64,000 nt of DNA, taken from Elysia crispata (taxonomy: Eukaryota; Mollusca; Gastropoda; Plakobranchidae). Location: the NCBI GenBank assembly GCA_033675545.1, contig JAWDGP010006444.1, forward strand, positions 1 through 64,000. Direction: 5' to 3'. This document shows positions 33,013 to 43,240 of this stretch, piece by piece. The stretch's first letter is position 1, and every line of letters begins with the position of its first letter. The position numbers and the translations under genes were made by a program. The notes beneath the pieces were generated by a model, which was not told the origin of the DNA, ran no database searches, and was given only the letters and a program-made list of their open reading frames with translations.

Positions 33013-34640
33013 TATTTGCTATAGAGAAGTTCAACCACTACATCTATGGGAGGAAATTTGTGTTGGCGACAGACCACAAGCCACTGATAACTCTGGTCCA
33101 AAGAAGGGAGTCCCTGCAGTGGCAGCTGCTCGACTGCAACGTTGGGCGTTGAAATCGTGAGCTTATCAGTATGACAGAGTTCCGCCGTACTCAAGACCAT
33201 GGAAATGCAGATGCAATTTCACACATTCCACCTCAGACCACAGTTTCCTCAACTCCATCTGATGTTCCAGTGTTCTACAATACAGTCTTGGAAGATCTTC
33301 CTATCACTCCAAATAAAATTCGAAGCCATACAAGACGAGATCCGGTGCTATCCAAAGTCTTGGATTTTACTCTGAAAGGTTGGCCAGCAAAAGAATCCAA
33401 CCCTGTTATCATGCCATTCTTCAGAAAAAGGGAGGAGATTTCAACAGAATTTGGCTGCCTCCTCTGAGGTTCCCGGGTTATAGTCCCTTCAAAACTGCAA
33501 CATCGGATCATCAACGAGCTACATGAAGCACATCCAGGTATGGTGCGTATGAAAGCTCTGGCACGTAGCTATGTGTGGTGGCCAGGCCTGGATGATGACA
33601 TAGTCCGAGAGGTGAGAGACTGTCTCAACTGCCAGCAAACGCAGCACCAGTCATCATCTGCTGCACTGCATCCGTGGAAATGGTGTACGCGCCCATTTCA
33701 AAGAGTTCACATTGACTTCGCGGAGAAAGATGGCAAGAACTACTTTGTGGCTGTGGACAGTTTCAGCAAATGGCCAGATATCGCTGTTATGAATACGACT
33801 ACAGCCAGTAAGACGATTGACGTACTGAGAGCGACTTTCGCGCGTTTTGGCCTGTCGGAAGAAATTGTTTCAGACAATGGTCCGCAATTTATTTTCGAAG
33901 AATTTGCCACATTTCTACAAAAGAATGGAGTGAAGCATACTAAAACACCAAGATATCACCCTGCTTCCAATGGTCTGGCTGAACGTATGGTTCAAGAACT
34001 GAAGTCAGCGCCTAACAAAGGCCAGGATTTACAAAGATTCCTTATGGCCTACAGGAATACTCCACACTCAACTACTGGATGTTGCCCTGCAGAAATGTTC
34101 CTGAAACGTCAAATCCGCATGCGCCTCAGTTTATTGAAACCAAATCTGGCTACTCACGTAGAGAAACAGCAAGAAGCCAGCATCAAGTTTCACGACAGGG
34201 ACACTAAAACAGTCCGGTCCTTCCTACATGGTGATTTTGTGCTGTTGAGAAACTTCAGGGGTTCTACCAAGTGGGTACCTGCTACCATCCTGCAACGTCA
34301 AGGTCCCATGACCTATATCGTACGTCAGGGGGCATCGTGAGATTGTGGTGCATTTGAACCACCTCAAACCAGCATCAGCAGAGGAGCGGAATCCACCTTC
34401 GCCTGTTCCAGATGTTGAACCGCATTTGATACGCCAGCAAAACAACCCGACAATGTCTACGGGCACTGGAAGAGTTCCACCTGACGGCACATCATCTCTG
34501 CATGGTGGCACACCGCCTCAGGTGCCTCCAAATCTTCAGGTTGAGCCCACAAGTTACGACCTCACATTCTCTCTGACAAGGTATCTGCGAGAGAACTACA
34601 CTTTAAAACCAAGAGTGGTCGTGTTGTGAAACAGCCAAAA
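33013..34640 (+). pseudogene. Gypsy RNase H end and integrase
   Basis: IFAIEKFNHYIYGRKF and ATDHKPL (about 33015-33090) finish RNase H. Frames 33171-33467 and 33540-34340 encode the integrase: an HH-CC zinc domain (HEAHPGM ... CLNCQQ), the Asp of HIDFAEKDG, the Asp of SDNGPQF and the Glu of NGLAERMVQELK, so the D,D,E core is kept. A TGA at about 33465 and frame breaks near 33150 and 34335 disrupt it. A proline-rich C-terminus reaches 34629. Confidence 0.9.
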
Positions 34641-35122
34641 TTAGCCCTATGAAAATTATTGGCAAGTGCAGCGACCACAAACACTTACATATACACTTAG
34701 TCGCATTTTAGACACTAAACTTAAGCCCATATGGCCATGATCTCCACTCGCGAGATTTTCTCTATTTTCCTGTCTTGACAAGATAAAGGATGTAGTTAGC
34801 TCACACATACAATGATTCATACTCATCACGATCTTCACTAACAACGCACGATATTGATGGACTATGCTTTATTATTAATGTTTTCTTGAATTAATAATGA
34901 TAAATTTTAAACATCATAATTGGTAGTTGCATCTATTGCTCAATATATGAAGAGCCTTAAGAAGTAAACTGAGATTTACATTTTTTTTCTTGCAACAGTA
35001 AGAAAGACAATATGTTAATAACAGCTATTTCATAAAAGTAATGATGTATACATCAGCTTGGCTTGATAATGTCCATATTATAATAATATAAAAGGATACC
35101 TTTTTATCTAAGAGTGGGGGAG
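34641..35122 (+). other. Gypsy 3' untranslated region with polypurine tract
   Basis: AT-rich spacer. The purine run AGAGTGGGGGAG at 35111-35122 directly precedes the 3' LTR and fits a plus-strand primer site. Confidence 0.7.
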
Positions 35123-35380
35123 TGTAGTATATCATGTAAGCTTTTAAATCCAGTATGAGATCGAGAGTATCTAGCAGTTAACTTAGTAAATACAATGTAA
35201 TATGTATTAAGCTTGTACATTAAGCAGTCTTAGCAGTCAGAGGTAGAAGATCACGGGACTTTTATGTAAGATGGCACTTGTCTGCTAGAATCACTAGAGC
35301 AACCTTAGATTTTCGGAATAAAGACTCAGGTTTAACTTGAACTACGTCTTCCGACTTCTTTTCTGTGTACGTACAAAACA
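35123..35380 (+). repeat. 3' LTR
   Basis: Matches the 5' LTR with a few substitutions and two small indels. Confidence 0.93.
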
Positions 35381-35889
35381 CCACATTCATAAAAATTTCT
35401 ACACAGGGGAATATAAAGTTACTTCTAGAGAATAAAAATTTATTATTCAAGGATAATATTAGTTATACTTATAAATCAGGACTTATGAAAGAGGCATGCA
35501 ATATTGCTGTTGTACACATCACCTATTTGCTACATCAACAAATTGTTATATGGCCCTTGAACTTTGACCTGGATGCAATTTCTTTAAACTCAAGTCTTGA
35601 ATCATAACTTTTTTTGACACTGAAACCGCTGGTGTGATGTCCGCCTTTGAGACATCATACTTTAATTTAATTGATAAACATACATGAACTAATGATGTGG
35701 ACATTAACCCTTAGAGGACTGACCCAGCTCACAGGCAGCAGTGGTAAATGCCTGATGCAAAGGGTATAACTCTATCTTATTAGTTACTAATTGACAAGTT
35801 TTTTTAAAACATCCATACAAACGTTATAAAAAAAGTGAAAAAGAAATGACAAAATGGAAAAACCCTTGAATTTTTTCCAATAAAATTTA
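35381..35889. other. Non-coding interval
   Basis: No recognised feature after the 3' LTR. Confidence 0.4.
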
Positions 35890-36290
35890 CATTTTCAACC
35901 TTTAGTTGTGTTTTTATCTGTTTGTGATGCTTGTATGGTTGTAATCTTGATGTCTGTGATAAAAAGCAAGGATTGGATATATAGTAAATGCCCATCTCCT
36001 AATTTAGGTCCAGTACAGACAGTAAAAAGTTCAATATCAACATTATGCAGCTGATCTGACCATACAAATCCCATGTCACCCCGGGCATCAATACCAATCT
36101 TCATCATTATTGGAATCTAGATATAGGTCTGAGTCTAGATCTACCCTAGATCTATCACTGTCCTCCTCTCCATCACATTCAACATCACTCTCCTATCCAA
36201 TTTCTTCATCCACATCATCAACAGGGCCCCTCTCATCTTCTTCATCATTTACAGGTCTATTGACAAGTTGTGACAGTAAGTTAAAAGCCA
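35890..36290 (-). pseudogene. piggyBac-like transposase, N-terminal fragment
   Basis: Read on the minus strand, an acidic stretch rich in Asp, Glu and Ser (36270-36110) is followed by FVWSDQLHNVDIELF (about 36070-36030) and a GPK motif with the YFLLF/ITD entry to the piggyBac core. The similarity stops at about 35900. One stop near 36220 and a frame change near 36100 are present. Confidence 0.5.
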
Positions 36291-36551
36291 TGTTTCCAAA
36301 CAATCATAACTTAGCCACCTGATTTCCAATCTGACTTCTGTAAACTGTAAACCATAGTAGAACTCTTTATCTATGGAAAGGGCAAAGCTTGAGCGATATG
36401 GAATAGGCCTAATAATTAAGCTTTGATTCTAAATACCAAGAGTGTACACAGAGAGCACTTGGTACAGGCGACAGCAGGCGATCCTGTCCACAGCGTTAGT
36501 GGGCAATGCCGGGCAATAATGATCTCTATCAGTTAAATTACAATTATAATA

Positions 36552-37011
36552 CAGTGGAAACCTCATAATTCGAATTGTTTGGGAATGGATTAAATCTTCC
36601 AATTAAAATTATTTGAATTACAAAAAATGGGTATAACAGAGTCTATGACTCATTGAGTGAGCGTGTAATGTGCCTGCAACAAGCAACCCTCCCCTTCCTC
36701 GCCCCACATTGCTATCTGTATCAGAACAGATTTGCTACCACTCCCTTCTTGATATTTTGTTAGCGCACTAATCAGCCTTTCTTGGTCAGTGATTAGCATT
36801 TCTTGCTTCTTGAGAGATGTATGTAGCACTTTTGTGATGCCTTATGGGATGGTATCAACTTCGAATTAATTAAGAGAATCGAATCAAAAAGACTTTGCAA
36901 TAAGAGTCTGATTCGAACAAAGCCAAAGAGGAAAAAATAACCTATCATCTTGCAAAATTCGGTTTATGAGAAATTTGAATAATCAGACTTCGGTTTTTGA
37001 GGTTTCCACTG
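36552..37011. mobile_element. pogo-type MITE, 460 bp
   Basis: CAGTGGAAACCTC at the left end is repeated in inverse orientation (GAGGTTTCCACTG) at the right end, and a TA dinucleotide flanks both sides (36550-36551 and 37012-37013). TA targets and CAGT ends are usual for pogo/Tigger elements. No transposase inside, so it would be non-autonomous. Part of the interior (36650-36780) is GC-richer. Confidence 0.85.
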
Positions 37012-37013
37012 TA

Positions 37014-38340
37014 CTTCACATTCTTTCCATCTTTCTTGATAACAAAACCCTTATTTTCAGAAGTTTTTCCCAACCCTATTTTTTTCATTGTCATACTTCA
37101 AAGATATGGATTAAATTTTCTGAGTACTTGTCAATTCCAGGCCCCTTTAAATTAGTTGCTGCCTATAAAATTATAAATAAAAATTACTAGGGAATCTTCA
37201 ATTTCTGAAGAAAGGACAATTATTTAATCAAAATGATTTACAGTTCACAATTTAACCAACTGTTTATTCCTCTACCATCACCTTATTTCAACCAGTTTAC
37301 CTTTAACACTAATTTTACTGTACTCACTTGTTTTTTAATGCAGCAGGCTATATCTATCTGGATCTTTTTGAATGTCAGTTCTATATACTTGAATCTACTC
37401 TTTTTAGATCAGCACCTTGAAAAAGATGAGAAGAGGAAAAACTGTGACTAGTGTGAGCCTACAGATTCCTATAAATTTAAGCTTTAGCGTGCCAGGTTTT
37501 GCCAACACACCTGTTGATATTAACCTAATGACAGAAGGAAACTTGGCTGGACAGATATCTACTGGCATAAAACTGCAAGATGATTAATTTAGACACAGAT
37601 CAGACCTGTGTAAGTGAGGCCTTAAAAATGCCTGAAAGGCTTGAAGTTGAATGCTGCAGTCAGGAGTCTATAGATGCTGGGGGGAGTGTAAAAAAAATTT
37701 TTAATTAATTTGGGGCTATTGATAAGTGTTTATCATAGTTTATGGCAGGTTAACAAAGAACAAAGGTCACCAACTCAGTTTAACAAAGTACTACAAGCGA
37801 CTAAAAAATTCATTAATTATCCGAGCCCCCCAAAAAATGCCAGAAAACCGGCAATAGCTGGAGATCTTACTGGTCTGAACTGACAGGAAAAGGTTTCTTT
37901 CACACTAAAAATTTGTACTCCATAATGATAATGGATTAATAATTCTCTGTTTCAAATACATCCCCAAAATTGTTAAAAAGCGACTGACTTGAAGCATTTG
38001 TATTTCGTAGAAGTTACCTTATAAGTAAATTATCTCTTTGAATAGGCTTTATAAAGTCTTCTTTTTGTACCACCCCGCCTAAGGGAGCCAATAAAAATAC
38101 AAGCAGTAACATTAAAATGCCAGAACACTAGATCTAATTCAGGTAGACCACTAACTCTAACACAGTAACCTAAAAAGCTCTTTGAAGATGAATTGATATA
38201 TAAATATATTGTAAGCTTCAATTATAGTTGCCTTATTATTTACGTCCCCTTGGTTCATTACACTTTAACTTAAAGTCTCCTGATCAATAGGCCAATTCCA
38301 GATGGATGCGACAGTTTTATTCTTCTTAAATTTCTTGGTC
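37014..38340. other. Interval without recognised gene
   Basis: Mostly AT-rich non-coding. One 53-codon plus-strand frame (37426-37587) looks better than chance but has no recognisable family; see separate entry. Confidence 0.4.
37426..37587 (+). other. Small open frame of unknown nature, possible exon
   Basis: An ATG frame of 53 codons with SVPGFANTPVDINLMTEG ends at TAA 37585. A CTTTTTAG lies just upstream (about 37400-37407) and could be a splice acceptor. Composition looks coding by eye, but I recognise nothing in it and no partner exon was found. Could equally be chance. Confidence 0.2.
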
Positions 38341-38520
38341 ATACAAGAAATCGAAACTTGTAGTTTAATGGGATTTAGAGCAACATATAAATGTTTCTAA
38401 TCTTGAAAATTGTTTATTTGCGACGAATAAAACCTTCATACGCGTGTTCTGCACATCAAATTCACTAGGCCTATACAATTTTAAAGCTTAGGGCGAGTTG
38501 GGCCGATACCTGCAACAATG
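38341..38520. repeat. Dispersed repeat R, reference copy
   Basis: AACTTGTAGTTTAATGGGAT and the sequence after it recur on both flanks of the small element at 43497-46619, where they are interrupted, and partly near 52800. This copy is uninterrupted and shows the empty target site. Confidence 0.6.
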
Positions 38521-39540
38521 TACTGTTAAGTGTTTGAAGACAGCTGTGATGCTGTCAAAGTAAGCTTGCTTAAAATGAGTACAAGTAGCCGAGGCCTTAC
38601 ATCGAATCGATGAGAAAAGATATATTTGATAGCATATGACATACTAGATTCTATCTCTAGTTCTAATCTCGCAGACCAAATGGATCTCTTCTCTATGGCC
38701 CTAGAAGGTTACCTTTATATAAACGGATTCCGTTTTGTGATGCCGTGGATCACATAAAATTCTAGAACTAGATCTAGATCTAGATCTAGATACTCCTGGA
38801 GTGGTAGGTTTAAACCTTGGTTTCTTTGGAAAGAGCCGTTTCTATCGGCAGTTAGAATCGAAAGAAGTAAAACTTTATGGTTCTCCTCCTGAGTTTCTCA
38901 TTGACTAAAATAATATTGAACCATATTCTTCATTGTTCCTTCGTTTCCACTTTATTTACACAACTCAGCACGAAAGGGACCTTTTATAACTTCACTTGCA
39001 TTTCTAGTTAGAGTGATTACTGACAACTACTTTTAGTAAGCTTACTAATAATCTAATGACTAGCCTTAGCTCCAATTTGTGGTTAGCTCAGTGATTTTGG
39101 ATTTAACTACGAGTGCGGATGTATGGGCTGGAATCGGACTAGATTAATATTTGGGCCGGTTTAAATAAACACTGCTCAAAACATTTTAAGCGCGGCGACC
39201 AAAGAAGTGCGGCGACTACCACAGGTTAATATTTTTTGTGGCGACTACTACTGAATCTTTCGGTTACGTGGCGCAGGCGCGCTGCGGCGCTGCCCAGCAA
39301 AAACCATTAGTGACGCTTATGAGGTCAAGCTTTTTTTGTGACGGGAGCTGCTGGCCACAGGCCTTTGTTGTGGGCTGGCCCAATTTTACCTGCTAGTTGG
39401 GGATAAAATTCATTCGATTTAAACACTCTCTGCCAGAATTAAAAGTCTCAAAATATTTCATTAAAGAGAAAAAGCTACAATCTAAAAGTAAAGATTGTGT
39501 AGACTAAATGGCAATGGTCTAAGTTAATAGGATATTTTGT
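38521..39540. other. Non-coding interval
   Basis: Holds a (AGATCT)n patch at 38771-38788 and a GC-rich stretch at 39185-39390. No gene seen. Confidence 0.4.
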
Positions 39541-39645
39541 GACTTTTGGACCTTCAAATAGTGTTCTCTCTATACATGAAGTTTTCTCCTGCCGCTACGG
39601 TGCATGAGAATATAGGAGAGAGCACTATTTGAAGGTCCAAAAGTC
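39541..39645. repeat. Long perfect-type hairpin (30-bp arms)
   Basis: 39541-39570 is the reverse complement of 39616-39645 with a single mismatch; the loop is 45 nt. It could be a miniature foldback element or a hairpin RNA source. No coding role. Confidence 0.85.
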
Positions 39646-39646
39646 A

Positions 39647-39960
39647 AAACATGACGTCATGCAGCATTTCTCCACTTGTTCTCCATGAAAAGGCAAATCG
39701 AAGTTGACTTTTTTTTATTATTAAATCTAAGCAGTGTCTCTCAAGAATGTGATGCTTAGTGGTGATACTATGTGGAAATGTCTGTCTGTAAACTGTCATG
39801 TTCTGATTCACTGCCATTTCTGCCTCATTTATATCATCTGGGCGAGTGAGTGACAGGGCTATGTGGACAGTCCTGAAGTCTTCATTCAGTCTGCTGTATT
39901 TACCTTTTACCCTAAAGACGCGGTATTTTTTTTTTTTCATCTTGTGTACTTTTTGCAACT
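39647..39960 (-). pseudogene. Family C (N-RAG-TP-like) C-terminal fragment
   Basis: The minus frame 39958-39644 includes FRTVHIALSLTRP, TVYRQTFPH and KHHILERHCLDLI, which match YRRIFPG and HHILEKHC of the 14-17 kb copy in the same order. The GEQG block has decayed. Only the last hundred codons are present; the hairpin at 39541-39645 abuts its end. Confidence 0.6.
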
Positions 39961-40500
39961 ATATAGATTTTTTTTTGTCAGGTCGTTGTATAGAGGTAAC
40001 AAAATTAGTTCAGTCTGGATGACATACTGTTTTTAAAGCCATATTAAAAAGCTTAATCGCAAAGACTGTTATAACTATAAATCTCTTACATTTACAAGAT
40101 GAAGCTAATAATATTCGATGATTAATACATAGACTAATGATATTAGTAAAAATAAATACCTGACGGTTATGATTTCTGTCTATGATGTGTTGAGGCCGAC
40201 TTTGGAACATCACACTTTTTTTTCGCTTTGCAAGCACACTTTTTATAACATTTTTTTTTTTTTTACTCAAAGGTTTTCTTCAGGTTTTAAAAAAAAACAT
40301 GCATTAATATTGAAGTTCTGTGCGATTATCTAGTTATGAATAATTATATTCTACGACGAGCTTAAATGTTTAAACACCATATATACACGTAGCTCTAAAA
40401 AAATATACCACACTTTTTCGGTTTACCCGAGGTAATTCTCATTAAGGTGATTATTCGTAACAGGCTCCCCATACTTATCAGATTCTATTACCTTGTCATC
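39961..40500. other. Non-coding interval
   Basis: AT-rich with T-runs. No feature. Confidence 0.4.
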
Positions 40501-40510
40501 TTTCTCTCTT

Positions 40511-40554
<44 letters not shown>

Positions 40555-40565
40555 CCTCTCTCTTA
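40501..40565. repeat. (CT)n microsatellite
   Basis: CT dinucleotide tract, slightly interrupted. Reading frames over it on both strands are artefacts. Confidence 0.95.
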
Positions 40566-40883
40566 TTCTTTCTGTCTTTGCTCTTCTCTTTAACAACCAC
40601 ATGCCTGTTCCATTTCTCCAACCTATCTCATTAACTCTATTTTCACCCCACATGAGAACTTCACTTCCAGTCTTTAATACTTACGAGATTTCCCTGTACC
40701 AGAACTATCCTCTTCCTCTCAGATAGTTTATTATGAAGAAAGCCTTATTTGTCTAAAAATGAATCCATACTCGACGCCTCAATTCCTTTAACTTCGTAAA
40801 AAAAAGCAACCATTTACCATAAACGGGGACTTTCCTCTTAGCGAAAAGTAATAGGCGTAGGGTTAAACCTCTTGCATAATTTT

Positions 40884-40962
40884 GCCCCCCCCCCACCTCT
40901 CTCTCTCTCTATTTATCTATCTATCTATATATATATATATGTATATATATGTGTATATATAC
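40884..40962. repeat. Compound microsatellite C(n)-(CT)n-(ATCT)n-(AT)n
   Basis: A run of ten C, then CT repeats, ATCT repeats, then TA/TG repeats. Confidence 0.93.
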
Positions 40963-43175
40963 TACTTTTGTCTTCGATCCAAATTTTTTCGTCTCTGTAC
41001 AAGAGTCCTCAGAAAATTTAGTGGGACGTTAAAACTTTTTAAAAAGAACAAAACAGTTTACTCGAGGTAGCCTCGAAACGACCCTAACAAATCGCAGCAG
41101 CAGCTTGGAAAGTGGAAATTTGCACCAATAATGGCCATTGTGAATAAAAATAGTTTTAATAATAGCCATTATTAATAAAATAGTAGGTAGGCCTATTTAT
41201 ATTGAAACGAATGCAAAAAAAAAAAAAAAAAAGCTTATGATCGTCGACAATCTTTTTCTTTTTTTTTTTTTTTTTTAGTTTTATTAAAACTGCTCACTAT
41301 TTTGTTTGAATCTCAGTAGAGTGATGCTCTTTTGTGTCCGAGGAAATATACGAAAGATTTTTATTAATTATTATCATTTTCATCCGATCTTCTCCTAAAA
41401 CGGAACATAGCATTTGGGGTGTCTCTTGAAAAGGTCTGTCCTAAGTAGAGATAATTAAAAAAAATTTTTTTTAGTAATTGCGTAGGATTTTCTTTCTGCT
41501 CTTACATCTAGCGCATATTTTACACACTAACCCGACGTTTCACTTGCACGTCTTGTTGCTTTGTATACTTGCAATAGGAGCATGGGCGATCCTAGTGCAG
41601 TGAAGTTAGGGCTTTCTCGTCACTTGATATTAATCATTTGGTTAAGACAAAACAAGCCAATATTTAAACCTGACATTGCGATGCTCCTTTATAATTAGGC
41701 ACATATAAGATTCAGGAGGAGCTTTTTCTTTCTTCCGTATCATTAAACTTAATTATTTTCCTCTAAATTTGCTTTTGATCTGGATTTTCAGTAACAGTAC
41801 ACTTGCTTTTCACAGTGACCAGTTTCATTCAAAGCAAGTTACATTCGGTTGAAATTTATTATTGTATTATTTGAACAGTGAACCACATCTGGGGTTTCGC
41901 AGGAAAGGCTTACGGGCCCTTTAGACTACGACGTAATATTTTTAGACTGACCAACATGCATTAACTCCTCCCACTCAGCGGTACATAGCATAATCGCTTT
42001 TCGCAAACATGCTAGCCCTCTCACCGAGAACGTAACTGTTATGTAAGGGTTCCGTGATGACTGCCAGCGATGCTCTAATGCTACCCGTACTGAGTACTAG
42101 CCTGGACCAGGTGCAAGCGCGCTATGGAGAGTGTGTTTCCACTGCTCCACTGCATCCTTACACAGTTACATTACATAACAATCACATGATCCGAGACAGT
42201 TTAACCAGCATTTGATATGGGAATCACCTGGTGACACTACTCAAAACGCTACTATGCTTTATATTTTTTTTTCTTTTACTCAGTTTCCATTCAAGTGGAT
42301 TTTGCAGATTTCTGATGTAGTCTAAAACTCAGAAATATTCAAAACAATTCAGAGATCCTCAAGTCTTCTGCAAAACTGGGAAATTGGTTTCGGAGAAAGG
42401 AGACTATCTGGATGAATCTTCTGAGGTCACGATTCGGTATACGATTCTATTTTTTGATAAATCTCCAAAGTTTTGCAATCAGAATAAGTAACAAAGTCAT
42501 TATTCTTTCCATCCCTAACTTTTTGTCTTAACTCCCTCAAACTTTTACCCGCAATTGATAAAAGGCAAGGATCCAACATTGTAGATTCGCCTTGATCGTT
42601 TATTTTATTATCTTCATTGATTTCCAGAAATCGATTTGCCCAGCTCTCCTTTTGTTAGCGATTTCACAGTCATAGGCTAATCACAACTTAAGCTGTGGTC
42701 ATAACAGCTCTAGCAGTTAAATTCATATTATCATGCAATGCGTGGTTTTCACTCTTTTCAGGCCTTGAAAGAATTTCAATTTAGTCTTTCACGCAACAAT
42801 GAAACACAGTAAAAGGATCCCGATTTGCGTCCACGGTGTTTCAAAATTCAAAGTCCAATTAGTCTAGATAGTATCGTGATACTAGTTTTATATACGGTCT
42901 TTGCACTAGGCCAAGCAATCAACGCTAAACTTTTGTGGAGTACTACGGGGCTAGAGCTAGATCTAGTCTAGATCTAGATTTCTAGAATCAAAAAGAAGTT
43001 GACTCTGTTACGGGCGTTGCATCGATCTAGAATCTGGATCTAATCTACTCCAATAGAATCTAGAAAGCTGAATTGGCATGATTCTGTGGTCTACATTCAA
43101 TGCCATTTAGAAAATAGTTATTTTGAATTTAAATCTAGATCTAGATTATTAAATTGTTCATAGCCTAAATCAACC
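40963..43175. other. Intergenic interval upstream of LTO1-like gene
   Basis: No reading frame of note. Contains poly(A)/poly(T) runs at 41216-41277, an imperfect inverted repeat (42032-42048 against 42155-42169) and TCTAGATC-rich patches at 42950-43150. The LTO1-like promoter should lie in its last part; no TATA box is evident. Confidence 0.45.
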
Positions 43176-43240
43176 ATGACAATGCCAACTTCACATGAAG
43201 AGGATGACATTTTTCATTCAGTGACGATGACAGAGGAGAC
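43176..43240 (+). CDS. LTO1: LTO1-like exon 1
   Basis: The ATG lies in an ACC-ATG context. 21 codons plus two bases; the donor GTGCGT begins at 43241. Phase 2 fits exon 2. It is the least certain exon because it is short and far from the others, but its DDIF block and phase agree. Confidence 0.8.

Larger units (their letters stand above)
30307..35380 (+). mobile_element. Ty3/gypsy LTR retrotransposon, defective
   Basis: A 5.07-kb element bounded by two LTRs of 254 and 258 bp that begin TGTAGTATATCATG and end GTACAAAACA. Order inside: gag with degenerate zinc knuckles, aspartic protease, reverse transcriptase, RNase H, integrase. This order is Ty3/gypsy; details recall K02A2.6/Mag-type elements (inference). 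A polypurine AGAGTGGGGGAG sits right before the 3' LTR. TTCAT occurs left of the 5' LTR (30302-30306) and 5 bp beyond the 3' LTR (35386-35390); whether this is the target duplication is uncertain. Stops and frameshifts disable all parts. Confidence 0.95.

Noticed and set aside
36490..36510. CCACAGCGTTAG, like the N-RAG-TP terminus
   Set aside because: No inverted partner and no family C protein nearby; likely chance.
40423..40730. Open frames on both strands over the CT tract
   Set aside because: Low-complexity Ser/Leu or Arg/Glu repeats forced by the microsatellite.
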